A stretch of DNA of 64,000 bases from DAHUXN01 sp963811805 (GTDB taxonomy: Bacteria; Acidobacteriota; Terriglobia; Acidiferrales; UBA7541): the NCBI GenBank assembly GCA_963811805.1, contig CAWESU010000001.1, positions 2,728,001 through 2,792,000 of the forward strand. The letters run 5' to 3'. This document shows positions 50,565 through 58,583 of the stretch, one piece after another. The first letter of the stretch is position 1; every line of letters begins with the position of its first letter. A program made the translations under genes and the position numbers. The notes beneath the pieces were generated by a model. That model made no database searches and was not told the DNA's origin. It saw nothing but the letters and a program-made list of their open reading frames with translations.

Positions 50565-51493
50565 AGGTGCTGCGCATTGGGACGCGCGGCAGCAAGCTGG
50601 CGCTCTGGCAAGCGGAGCACATTCGCGCCAGGCTTTTGCAGGAGAGAGGAATTGAATCGGAGCTTGTGGTGATCAAGACCTCGGGTGACCAGTTTGCCTT
50701 TGCCGCTATTCCGGATGTTGGAGGGAAGGGAATTTTCATCAAGGAAATCGAGGATGCGCTACTCGAGGGACGTGTCGATGTGGCGGTGCATAGCATGAAG
50801 GACGTGCCTACGGCGACGCCGCGCGGCCTTTGTTTTCCGGCCATCACCAAACGCGAGGATCCGCGCGATTGTCTGGTGTCGCGCTCCGGCAAGCCACTGG
50901 CTGAATTGCCCGCCGCCTCCATTGTTGGCACAAGCAGCCTGCGACGGCAATCGCAGCTTCTCCATTTCCGGCGCGACTTGGAGGTGGTGAATCTGCGCGG
51001 AAATGTGGACACGCGAATGCGTAAGCTGGATGCGGGCGAAGTTGATGCCATAGTGGTTGCAAAGGCGGGGCTCGACAGGCTTGGACTGAGCAGCAGGATC
51101 ACGCAGGTCCTTCCGCCGAACATCATGCTTTCCGCCGTGGGCCAGGGCGCGCTGGCGATTGAAGCGCGAGAGTCGGATGCGGGCACGCTCGAAATTCTTG
51201 CGAAATTCGACGATGCGGATAGCCGCGCGGCAGTGACCGCTGAGCGTGTGCTCTTGGCTGAACTCGAAGGCGGCTGCCAGGTTCCGCTGGGTGCGTGGGC
51301 GCGAATCGAAGAAGGAAAGATGCGGATGGGCGCTCGAGTGCTGAGCGCGGATGGCGCGGAATCCATTCACCGTCACGCAGAGGGCGCGCCGCAGGAGGGA
51401 GAGCGGCTTGGCCGAGGCCTCGCGCGCGAGTTGCTTGACGCGGGAGCTGATCGGTTGCTGCGGCTGGCTGGGAGGAGCGTCGGTGGCGGATAA
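50561..51493 (+). CDS. hemC: Porphobilinogen deaminase (hydroxymethylbilane synthase)
   Basis: 310 residues from TTG 50561, with AAGGAGA 6 bp upstream and overlapping the hemA stop. Condenses four porphobilinogens. RIGTRGSKLALWQA at the start, and Cys239 (LEGGCQVPLG) carries the dipyrromethane cofactor; SAVGQGALAIE and the VSRSGKPL block are present. Ends within hemD (stop 51491-51493). Confidence 0.96.
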   Translation: MKVLRIGTRGSKLALWQAEHIRARLLQERGIESELVVIKTSGDQFAFAAIPDVGGKGIFIKEIEDALLEGRVDVAVHSMKDVPTATPRGLCFPAITKREDPRDCLVSRSGKPLAELPAASIVGTSSLRRQSQLLHFRRDLEVVNLRGNVDTRMRKLDAGEVDAIVVAKAGLDRLGLSSRITQVLPPNIMLSAVGQGALAIEARESDAGTLEILAKFDDADSRAAVTAERVLLAELEGGCQVPLGAWARIEEGKMRMGARVLSADGAESIHRHAEGAPQEGERLGRGLARELLDAGADRLLRLAGRSVGGG

Positions 51494-52403
51494 CGACAAC
51501 CGCACGGCGAAGCGAATCGTCGTCACGCGCGCTCCGGGCCAAAATGAAAGCCTTCGCACGGAGCTGAAAAAGACGCTGGGCGCGGACGCCGGCATTATCG
51601 AGCTGCCTTGCGTCGAGTTTCGCGAGCCGGAAGATACTGCTGCGCTGGACAGCGCGATTCACTCGATCGGCAATTTCGCCTGGATTCTCTTCACGAGCCA
51701 GAATGCCGCCAGATATTTTGCGCGCCGGATGCGTGCCTTGGGGACGCAGCCTGGACAAACAGGGAATCCGCATCCGCGAATTGCAGCGATTGGGCCAGCG
51801 ACCGCCGAAGCTACGTCTGCAGAGGGTTTCTCTGTGGACTTTGTGCCCACTCCCGGAACAGGAAGAAGCTTTGCAGGCAGTTTCAAAGACTCGGTTCGCA
51901 GCGTCGCTGGGATGGAAGTCAAGAATCCGACGGCAGGGTTTTTGCGCGGCGTCGCCGGGATGAAGATCCTGGTGCCGCGAAGTGATTTGGCGCTTCGCGA
52001 TCGCGGCGCCACGGATTGGACGGAAGTCCTGCGCGAAGCAGGAGCGGAAGTTACCGCGGTGGCTGCGTACCAGACTTGCGCTCCGAAGACGCTTGCCGGA
52101 CCTCAGCTCGCGGAAATTGTGCGCGACGGCGCGGACTGTGTTATATTCGCGAGTCCGTCGGCGTTTGAGAATTTTGCGGGTGCTGTGGGCGCCGATAATC
52201 TCAAGCGGTTGGCGCGAACGTCTCTTTTCGCGGCCATCGGACAGACGACGGCGGCGGCGATTCGTTCCGCGGGAATCGCCTGCGCGATCGAGGCCGCGGA
52301 GCCTGATACAAGGCTGCTGGCGGAAGCAGTTGCCGGCCAGTTAAAAAGCGGCCGTCGGGCTGCTACGGCGAACTCGCCGAGCGAAGGAGCAAAGTCCGCA
52401 TGA
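51483..52403 (+). CDS. hemD: Uroporphyrinogen-III synthase
   Basis: 306 residues from GTG 51483 with GGAGG about 7 bp upstream, inside the end of hemC. Closes hydroxymethylbilane to uroporphyrinogen III. Poorly conserved family; recognisable are IVVTRAPGQ at the start, LFTSQNAARYF and VIFASPSAFENF, plus an AAIGQTTAAAIR block. Slightly longer than the usual 250-270 residues, with an extra central segment (about 135-150). Position between hemC and hemB supports the call. Confidence 0.9.
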   Translation: MADNDNRTAKRIVVTRAPGQNESLRTELKKTLGADAGIIELPCVEFREPEDTAALDSAIHSIGNFAWILFTSQNAARYFARRMRALGTQPGQTGNPHPRIAAIGPATAEATSAEGFSVDFVPTPGTGRSFAGSFKDSVRSVAGMEVKNPTAGFLRGVAGMKILVPRSDLALRDRGATDWTEVLREAGAEVTAVAAYQTCAPKTLAGPQLAEIVRDGADCVIFASPSAFENFAGAVGADNLKRLARTSLFAAIGQTTAAAIRSAGIACAIEAAEPDTRLLAEAVAGQLKSGRRAATANSPSEGAKSA

Positions 52404-53377
52404 CTTTTCCCACGCAGCGTCCACGCCGCCTGCGCAGAAATGAAGCGATGCGCAGCCTCGTGCGCGAAACACGGCCGTCCACGGCAGGGCTCGTATATCC
52501 GATGTTCGTCTGCCCGGGACGCGGCGTTCGCGCGGAAGTGAGCTCAATGCCAGGTATTGCCCAGCAATCGGTGGATAAGCTTTTGGAAGAAGTGAGGGAA
52601 GTCGCTGACCTTGGGATTCCCGCGGTCATTCTGTTCGGTTTGCCGGAACACAAGGATGAAAAAGGAACGGAAGCGTACATTGCCTCGGGTGCGGTGCAGC
52701 GCGCGATTGAGGGGATACGAGCGGCGCGGCCCGAGCTGTTGGTGATCACCGATGTTTGCCTGTGCGAGTACACCAGCCACGGGCATTGTGGCGTGATCGA
52801 GGGTAAAGAAGTCGCGAATGATCCGACGCTCGAACTGCTCGCCGAGATGGCGCTCTCGCATGCACGCGCCGGAGCGCACATCGTAGCCCCGTCGGACATG
52901 ATGGACGGCCGCGTCGCGGCGATTCGCAAGCGGCTCAATGCCAATGGCTTCGCCGACACGGCGATAATGTCTTATGCCGCGAAATATTGTTCGGGTTTCT
53001 ACGGGCCGTTTCGCGAAGCGGCGCAATCGGCGCCTCAGTTCGGTGACCGTGCCAGTTATCAGATGGATCCTGCGAATGCGCGCGAAGCGCTGAAAGAAGT
53101 GGCCCTGGACCTGGAAGAGGGCGCGGACATCATCATGGTGAAGCCGGCCTTGCCATATCTCGATATTATCCATCGCGTGCGCGAAGCGTTCGATGTGCCG
53201 GTTGCGGCGTATAACGTGAGCGGCGAGTACGCCATGGTGAAGGCTGCGGCGCAGAATGGCTGGATTGACGAGAAACGCGTGGCCCTTGAGATTTTCACCT
53301 CGATCCAACGCGCCGGCGCCTCGGTGGTTCTCACATATCATGCCAAGGACCTGGCGCGCTGGCTCAAAGCCTGCTGA
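52400..53377 (+). CDS. hemB: Delta-aminolevulinic acid dehydratase (porphobilinogen synthase)
   Basis: 325 residues; ATG overlaps the hemD stop. Joins two ALA to porphobilinogen. It is the zinc type: DVCLCEYTSHGHCGV supplies the three Cys. Catalytic lysines are in SYAAKYCSGFYG and MVKPALPYLD. Fifth gene of the run; followed 9 bp later by hemL. Confidence 0.97.
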   Translation: MTFPTQRPRRLRRNEAMRSLVRETRPSTAGLVYPMFVCPGRGVRAEVSSMPGIAQQSVDKLLEEVREVADLGIPAVILFGLPEHKDEKGTEAYIASGAVQRAIEGIRAARPELLVITDVCLCEYTSHGHCGVIEGKEVANDPTLELLAEMALSHARAGAHIVAPSDMMDGRVAAIRKRLNANGFADTAIMSYAAKYCSGFYGPFREAAQSAPQFGDRASYQMDPANAREALKEVALDLEEGADIIMVKPALPYLDIIHRVREAFDVPVAAYNVSGEYAMVKAAAQNGWIDEKRVALEIFTSIQRAGASVVLTYHAKDLARWLKAC

Positions 53378-53386
53378 AAGTCCGCA

Positions 53387-54703
53387 ATGGCCTCCCCGTC
53401 GAAAATCAAATCTACAAGAAGCAAGGAAATTCTGCGCCGCGCACAAGAATCTCTCGTCGGCGGCGTGAACAGCCCGGTGCGAGCGTTCAAATCCGTAGGT
53501 GGCGAGCCGCCGATCATTGACAGCGGTTTGGGATCGCATCTGTGGGATGTCGACGGCCGTGAATACATCGACTTCATTGGCTCCTGGGGCGCGCTGATTC
53601 TTGGCCACGCGCATCCTGCGATTGTTGCGGCGATTCAGGATCAGGCCACGCGTGGAACGAGCTACGGCATAACCACGGGACTCGAAGTCGAATTAGCCGA
53701 GCGCGTCAAGCAGGCGATTCCTTCCATTGAAAAACTGCGTTTTGTCAGCTCGGGTACGGAGGCGACTATGTCCGCGGTTCGCCTGGCCCGCGCTTTTACG
53801 AAGCGCGATTTGATCGTGAAATTTGAAGGCTGCTACCACGGCCATGCCGATAGTTTTCTCGCCGAAGCGGGCTCGGGACTTGCGACTCTGGGAATTGCGT
53901 CCAGCCCGGGTGTGCCCGAGGCGCTCGCAGCACTCACGCTGAACGCTCCCTATAACGACCTCGCCGCCGTGGAAAAGCTCTTCGCATCACATGCCGGCAA
54001 GATTGCTGCTGTAATCGTCGAGCCGATAGCCGCGAACATGGGCGTGGTGCTGCCTGTGCCGGGTTTTCTCGAAGGGCTGCGCGAAGTCACAAAGCGAGCC
54101 GGTGCCTTGCTTATTTTCGACGAAGTGATCACCGGACTCCGCCTTTGCTACGGCGGAGCGCAAACGCTGCAGAACATTACGCCGGATCTGACGACGCTCG
54201 GGAAAATCATTGGCGGAGGCCTGCCCGTTGCGGCTTACGGCGGGCGCGCCGAAATCATGAATCACGTCGCGCCGTTGGGCTCTGTGTATCAGGCGGGAAC
54301 GCTTTCTGGGAATCCCCTGGCGATGCGGGCGGGAATTGAAGTTTTGAAAGTGCTGGAAGCGCCGAATTTCTTTTCGAAATTAAATGCGCGTGCGGATAAA
54401 TTCACATCGGAGCTTCGCACTGCGGTTCGTGAATCTGGCGTTTCGCCGCAAGTGAACTCGATTGGGTCGCTCGCGACGTTGTTCTTCGCGCCGCAGCCCG
54501 TCCGGAATTATGCGGACGCGAAAAAATCGCACACGCGGCGCTACGCCGCGTTTTTCCACGCCATGTTCGAGCGCGGTATTCTGCTGGCGCCATCGCAATT
54601 CGAGGCGATGTTCATTTCCGCGGCGCATACAGGCACGGACCTCGAGCGCACTCTTGACGCAACAAAGGAATCCCTCAGCTTGCTCGCAGCGAACCCCGAG
54701 TAG
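53387..54703 (+). CDS. hemL: Glutamate-1-semialdehyde 2,1-aminomutase
   Basis: 438 residues. PLP enzyme that makes 5-aminolevulinate from the HemA product. Lys273 in TTLGKIIGGG binds PLP; NSPVRAF, SSGTEATMSAVRLAR and FDEVITGLR are typical. HemA and HemL in one operon show the C5 route, not ALA synthase. Closes the six-gene operon; no hairpin terminator is visible after it. Confidence 0.97.
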   Translation: MASPSKIKSTRSKEILRRAQESLVGGVNSPVRAFKSVGGEPPIIDSGLGSHLWDVDGREYIDFIGSWGALILGHAHPAIVAAIQDQATRGTSYGITTGLEVELAERVKQAIPSIEKLRFVSSGTEATMSAVRLARAFTKRDLIVKFEGCYHGHADSFLAEAGSGLATLGIASSPGVPEALAALTLNAPYNDLAAVEKLFASHAGKIAAVIVEPIAANMGVVLPVPGFLEGLREVTKRAGALLIFDEVITGLRLCYGGAQTLQNITPDLTTLGKIIGGGLPVAAYGGRAEIMNHVAPLGSVYQAGTLSGNPLAMRAGIEVLKVLEAPNFFSKLNARADKFTSELRTAVRESGVSPQVNSIGSLATLFFAPQPVRNYADAKKSHTRRYAAFFHAMFERGILLAPSQFEAMFISAAHTGTDLERTLDATKESLSLLAANPE

Positions 54704-55002
54704 CGCCACTTCAGGAGCCTAACAGGTCACTGCGTGTCTTTGTCCTCCTCTTGGTCCGGATAGTTCATCAACTCCGGCGCACCGCAACGGTGTCAAAAAG
54801 TAACAACGAAACAATGAGGGAGGAGACTTCCGGCGTGGCCGGGCACCTTTCCTGAGGTTGAGCGCTTGTGGCAGGTCGTGTAGCCCTGGGCATAGGTACT
54901 ACAAGAGAGGTGGCCGGAAGTACTGGCAAAAATTGCCTACCTGTACTATTGGCCTGAAGGGCGTCGCTCTATTCAAATAGAGATGTCAGGGAGCGAACGC
55001 GA
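54704..55002. other. Gap after hemL with repeated GTACT boxes
   Basis: No supported gene. Three GTACT copies start at 54896, 54920 and 54943, 24 and 23 bp apart, each about two helical turns from the next. GGCAA-aaa-TTGCC (54925-54937) lies between copies two and three, and CTTCCGGC/GCCGGAAG (54827 and 54913) form a wider inverted pair. The next gene starts 56 bp after the last box. Confidence 0.4.
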
Positions 55003-55590
55003 ATGGTCTTGGCCATGGCAGTGCTGCTTTTCCAGTTTCCCGCGATAGGGGCGGGGAACTCGCCGCAGCGCTCGCTCGACCAGCCCGTTGTTGAGGCGCG
55101 GGCTTCTGTGCCATCGAAAACTGACGACACAGCAAAGCCATCCGGCGCGTCTGCAGCAACCACCGAGGACCACTCCAAACCGAATCTGCAGCCGGGCCAG
55201 CCTCTGACCGAGCCAGCGGCAGTCTTGATGTCCAACCTGTATTTACCCCCGCCACCGGCCTTCCGTCCTCCGAATGAAACGCCGGTGATGCACCGGAAGT
55301 GGTGGATTGTGCTAAGCGCAACCGAGCACGGCTCGGCTGGGTTCGACGCGTGGTCGACGCGCTACGCCCTTTCCAACGACCGCGTCGAGGCAGACCCAAT
55401 CATGCGGCCTTTCGCCGGTTCGAGCACAATCTATGGCGCCATTCAAGTGATACCGATGGGGCTCGATTATGTCGCGCACAGGTTCCAGCGCAGTTCCGGC
55501 TGGACGCGCCATATTTGGTGGGCGCCGCAATCCTTGGCCGCGGCCACGTTCCTTTTCAGTGGCTCTTACAACGTGGCCCACACGCGGTAA
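55003..55590 (+). CDS. Secreted or membrane protein of unknown function
   Basis: 195 residues. N-terminal signal (VLAMAVLLFQFPAIGAG), then a low-complexity Ser/Pro/Thr stretch (about 25-85), then a conserved-looking region: KWWIVLSATEHGSAGFDAWSTR, EADPIMRPFAGS, and hydrophobic segments (YGAIQVIPMGLDYVA, QSLAAATFLFSGSYNV). The latter suggest a small membrane domain. Not assigned to a named family. Confidence 0.65.
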   Translation: MVLAMAVLLFQFPAIGAGNSPQRSLDQPVVEARASVPSKTDDTAKPSGASAATTEDHSKPNLQPGQPLTEPAAVLMSNLYLPPPPAFRPPNETPVMHRKWWIVLSATEHGSAGFDAWSTRYALSNDRVEADPIMRPFAGSSTIYGAIQVIPMGLDYVAHRFQRSSGWTRHIWWAPQSLAAATFLFSGSYNVAHTR

Positions 55591-55745
55591 CTGCTTAACT
55601 ATGCTTTCGCATGGAATTCCCTCGCCGGCATTTTCGCTCCTGCCATAAGTTTTCATTACTGACGCGCGTGTGATATGTTTTCGCGCTTGGCGACCGAGTA
55701 ACAGCACCGTTTTGCAGAGGCGCGTCGCCGCGCGAGGTGGAACAC

Positions 55746-56180
55746 GTGAAAAAGCCGCGGAGTCTCAATAACGCCGGCGAAGTTTCGCGGCGGGAATTCG
55801 CGCGCCGCGTCGCCTTGACCGTCGCAGGCAGCACGCTGGCCGCTGCGACCTTGCCGATCCCTTCGAGCGCGGCGCCGCGGGTGCACTCGATTGCCCCGTT
55901 GCTGCAAGATGAGGGCGCCTCAGGCCTGTCCGCCGATGCTCAGGCCGAAGTCGAGGCCAAGCTTCAACATATCTTCGCGAAGTATGGTGCACGGTTCTCT
56001 GACGACCAAAAGAAACTGATGCGCCGAACGGTGACCTCCCACGTAAGGATGCTCGAAACGATTCGGCCGATCCCGGTGGCCAATAGCGACGCCCCCGCGA
56101 CAGTCCTGAAGCTTGTTGATGACAGGATCTTGGGCTCAGAGCGCAAGCCCTCCAAGCCGTCGAAGAAGGAGGGCGCGTAG
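55746..56180 (+). CDS. Small Tat-exported protein, partner gene of the amidase
   Basis: 144 residues from GTG 55746, with AGGTGG 5 bp upstream (GTG 55737 is an alternative). Twin-arginine signal: VSRREFARRVALTVAGSTLA with cleavage near SSAAP. The mature part is short and helical (AQAEVEAKLQHIFAKYG, DDQKKLMRRTVTSHVRMLE), ending in a Lys/Ser-rich tail. No catalytic motif. Ends 2 bp before the amidase start, so the two form one transcript. Confidence 0.7.
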   Translation: MKKPRSLNNAGEVSRREFARRVALTVAGSTLAAATLPIPSSAAPRVHSIAPLLQDEGASGLSADAQAEVEAKLQHIFAKYGARFSDDQKKLMRRTVTSHVRMLETIRPIPVANSDAPATVLKLVDDRILGSERKPSKPSKKEGA

Positions 56181-56182
56181 CT

Positions 56183-57631
56183 ATGCTCAGCGAAGACGTG
56201 CTTTACCTCCCGATTCGAGAGCTTGGCGAGCGCATCCGCGCGCGGAAGATTTCTCCCGTGGAGCTCACAGAGAGCTATCTCGATCGCAGCAAGCGCCTGG
56301 GCCCCAAATTCAACGCATACGTCACAATCACCGAAGATCTCGCGCTCGAGCAAGCGCACGCTGCGGAAAAAGAGATCGCCGGGGGACACTATCGCGGGCC
56401 GTTGCACGGAATCCCTTATGCGGCGAAGGATTTGCTGGCCGTCAAGGGATATAAAACTACCTGGGGCGCCAAGCCCTACGCCGACCAAAGCTTTGACTAC
56501 AATGCCACGGTCATCGAGCACCTCAACCGCGCCGGCGCCATCCTTATCGGCAAAGCCGCGATGATCGAATTGGCAGGCGGGCTCGGTTATGAGTCGGCGG
56601 AGGCTTCGCTCACGGGCCCATGCAAGAATCCCTGGAATACGGATTATTGGACATGCGGCTCATCGAGCGGCTCGGGAGCGATTGTCTCCGCGGGGCTCGC
56701 GAATTTCGCGCTTGGTTCCGATACCCGCGGTTCCATCATTTGCCCGTCGACTCTTTGCGGAATTTCGGGGATGCGTCCGAGTTTTGGACGCGTGAGCCGC
56801 CATGGCGTGATGGCGATTGCGTGGTCGATGGACAAAATCGGCCCGATGGCGCGCACCGCTGATTGTTGCGGGCTGATCCTGTCGGTAATCGCAGGGCACG
56901 ACGAGAACGACCACGATTCGCTGCCACCGTCGCTGGCGGGCTTTCGCTATCCAGCGGCGCAAGTTTCATCTCGGCCCGTGCGGATCGGTCGGCTGACCAA
57001 CGTTTTTCCGAACGCCGATCCGGAGCTGCATGCGGCTGCGGATGATGCTTTGAAAATTCTGGAGAAAAATGGCGCGGAAGTTTCCGACGTGGAATTGCCG
57101 GAGGATCCCTTTGAGGAAGCGGCGGAACTGGTGATTTTGATCGAAGCCGCTTCGGCATTTTCTGAGTTGGTCGATTCGGAGCGTTGCGCCCAGCTGGCGG
57201 ATCCGCTGGGGCAGATCAACGGGTACGCCAGCCGGGAATTCTCCGCTTCCGATTTGCTCCAGGTCCAGCGCGTTCGCGTCTTCCTGCAGAAGAAGATCGA
57301 CACGTTGTTTGATCGTTTTGACGTCATTGCCGCGCCGGGCGAAGACACCGCAGCGATTCCGCTGAAGCCTCCGCCAGAGCCAACGCGCGAGCAACAGCAA
57401 CGCGAAGAGCGCCGTCCGCGCAATCGGCGCGGCAATAGCATGCAGCCGGACGCCATATCGAGTCTCTGCGGCTTGCCGGCGGTCACCGTGCCTTGTGGCT
57501 TCAACAAGGATCACATGCCGATCGGCGTCCAGTTCATGGCGCGGGCTCTGGATGACGAACGCGTGATCGCCGCCGCGCGGTTGTTTCAGCAGCATACGGA
57601 CTGGCACACGAAACATCCATCGCTCAGCTAA
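56183..57631 (+). CDS. Amidase-signature enzyme (GatA/AMID family)
   Basis: 482 residues. Ser-cisSer-Lys hydrolase: Lys82 (YAAKDLLAV), the cis-Ser in TCGSSSGSGA (about 159-166) and nucleophile Ser184 in GSDTRGSI. Not the GatA of a GatCAB complex, as gatB and gatC are absent. Cuts a small amide or amino-acid amide; substrate unknown. Its gene follows a small Tat-exported protein but has no signal peptide itself. Confidence 0.9.
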   Translation: MLSEDVLYLPIRELGERIRARKISPVELTESYLDRSKRLGPKFNAYVTITEDLALEQAHAAEKEIAGGHYRGPLHGIPYAAKDLLAVKGYKTTWGAKPYADQSFDYNATVIEHLNRAGAILIGKAAMIELAGGLGYESAEASLTGPCKNPWNTDYWTCGSSSGSGAIVSAGLANFALGSDTRGSIICPSTLCGISGMRPSFGRVSRHGVMAIAWSMDKIGPMARTADCCGLILSVIAGHDENDHDSLPPSLAGFRYPAAQVSSRPVRIGRLTNVFPNADPELHAAADDALKILEKNGAEVSDVELPEDPFEEAAELVILIEAASAFSELVDSERCAQLADPLGQINGYASREFSASDLLQVQRVRVFLQKKIDTLFDRFDVIAAPGEDTAAIPLKPPPEPTREQQQREERRPRNRRGNSMQPDAISSLCGLPAVTVPCGFNKDHMPIGVQFMARALDDERVIAAARLFQQHTDWHTKHPSLS

Positions 57632-58437
57632 GCATGCCTGAGCGGGGCGATCGGCGTCGTGAGCTTTGTGCCGGGCCCGGGCGACTCATCCAGCGCCTGT
57701 TTTTCTTCGGTTCTGAGCGGGCGATAATCTCCCTTTGGCAGGCCGCCTAAAGTGACCGGCCCAATCGCCACACGCACCAAGCGTAGAACTTCGATTCCCA
57801 GCGTTTCGAATATGCGGCGTATCTGGCGATTTTTCCCTTCGTCGAGGACGATCACGAACCACGTATTTTTCTCGCCGTGACGCAACACTTCCGCGCGTTT
57901 TACGCCAAGCAACTCGCCGTTCTCGGAGCGCACGCCTTTTTTCAGTCTTTCGATAAGCGCCTGATCGGCTGTGGTATTGATTTGCACGTGATAGGTTTTG
58001 TCGAGGTGCGTTTCTGGCGCAGTGATTCGCGCAGCCCATTCGGAATCGTTGGTCAGAAACAGCAGGCCTTCGCTCGCCTTATCAAGCCGGCCGACGGGAG
58101 CGATCCAAGGCAAATCGCGGGGCAAGTTTTCATAAACCGTCTCGCGGGCCTTTTCATCGGACGCCGTCGTTACCACGCCGCGCGGCTTGTTCATCATCAA
58201 ATAAATCTTGCGTGCGGCGCCCGCGATCTTGCCGTCCACTTCGACACGATCACGTCCAATATGCACGGGCGTTTCCGGATTGCGCCGCTCAATTCCATTG
58301 AGCCTTACGTGCCCTGTGCGGATCAACTCGGCAGCGCGTGAGCGCGAGCAATAGCCAAGCTTGGAGAGCGCCCGCGCCAACCCTACGCGGCGGCCGTCAC
58401 CTTTTCGAGGCAGTTTACTTTTCACCGTAGTTTCCAT
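57628..58437 (-). CDS. RsuA/RluB-family pseudouridine synthase
   Basis: 269 residues. N-terminal S4 RNA-binding domain (VGLARALSKLGYCSRSRAAELI), then the synthase domain with catalytic Asp in PVGRLDKASEGLLFLTND and GKNRQIRRIFETLG. It isomerises U to pseudouridine in rRNA (23S if RluB, 16S if RsuA; sequence alone does not decide). Overlaps the amidase tail by 4 bp, convergently, and is divergent from the acylase. Confidence 0.9.
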   Translation of the reverse strand: METTVKSKLPRKGDGRRVGLARALSKLGYCSRSRAAELIRTGHVRLNGIERRNPETPVHIGRDRVEVDGKIAGAARKIYLMMNKPRGVVTTASDEKARETVYENLPRDLPWIAPVGRLDKASEGLLFLTNDSEWAARITAPETHLDKTYHVQINTTADQALIERLKKGVRSENGELLGVKRAEVLRHGEKNTWFVIVLDEGKNRQIRRIFETLGIEVLRLVRVAIGPVTLGGLPKGDYRPLRTEEKQALDESPGPGTKLTTPIAPLRHA

Positions 58438-58532
58438 TCACGGACAGAGTCGTGTCCGCCGAAGCAGCACTTCCCGCTGCATGCTATCGCGCTAAAACGA
58501 TGGAAGGGAAGGCGGTAGAAACGGAAATCGTG

Positions 58533-58560
58533 TTAGGCTGTCGCCGTCGTGCCATAGAAT
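58533..58560 (+). promoter_or_regulatory. Probable promoter of the acylase gene
   Basis: TTAGGC (58533-58538), 16 bp, TAGAAT (58555-58560), 24 bp before ATG 58584. Moderate match to sigma-70. Confidence 0.4.
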
Positions 58561-58583
58561 TTCATGCTTTGATAGGGGCAATT

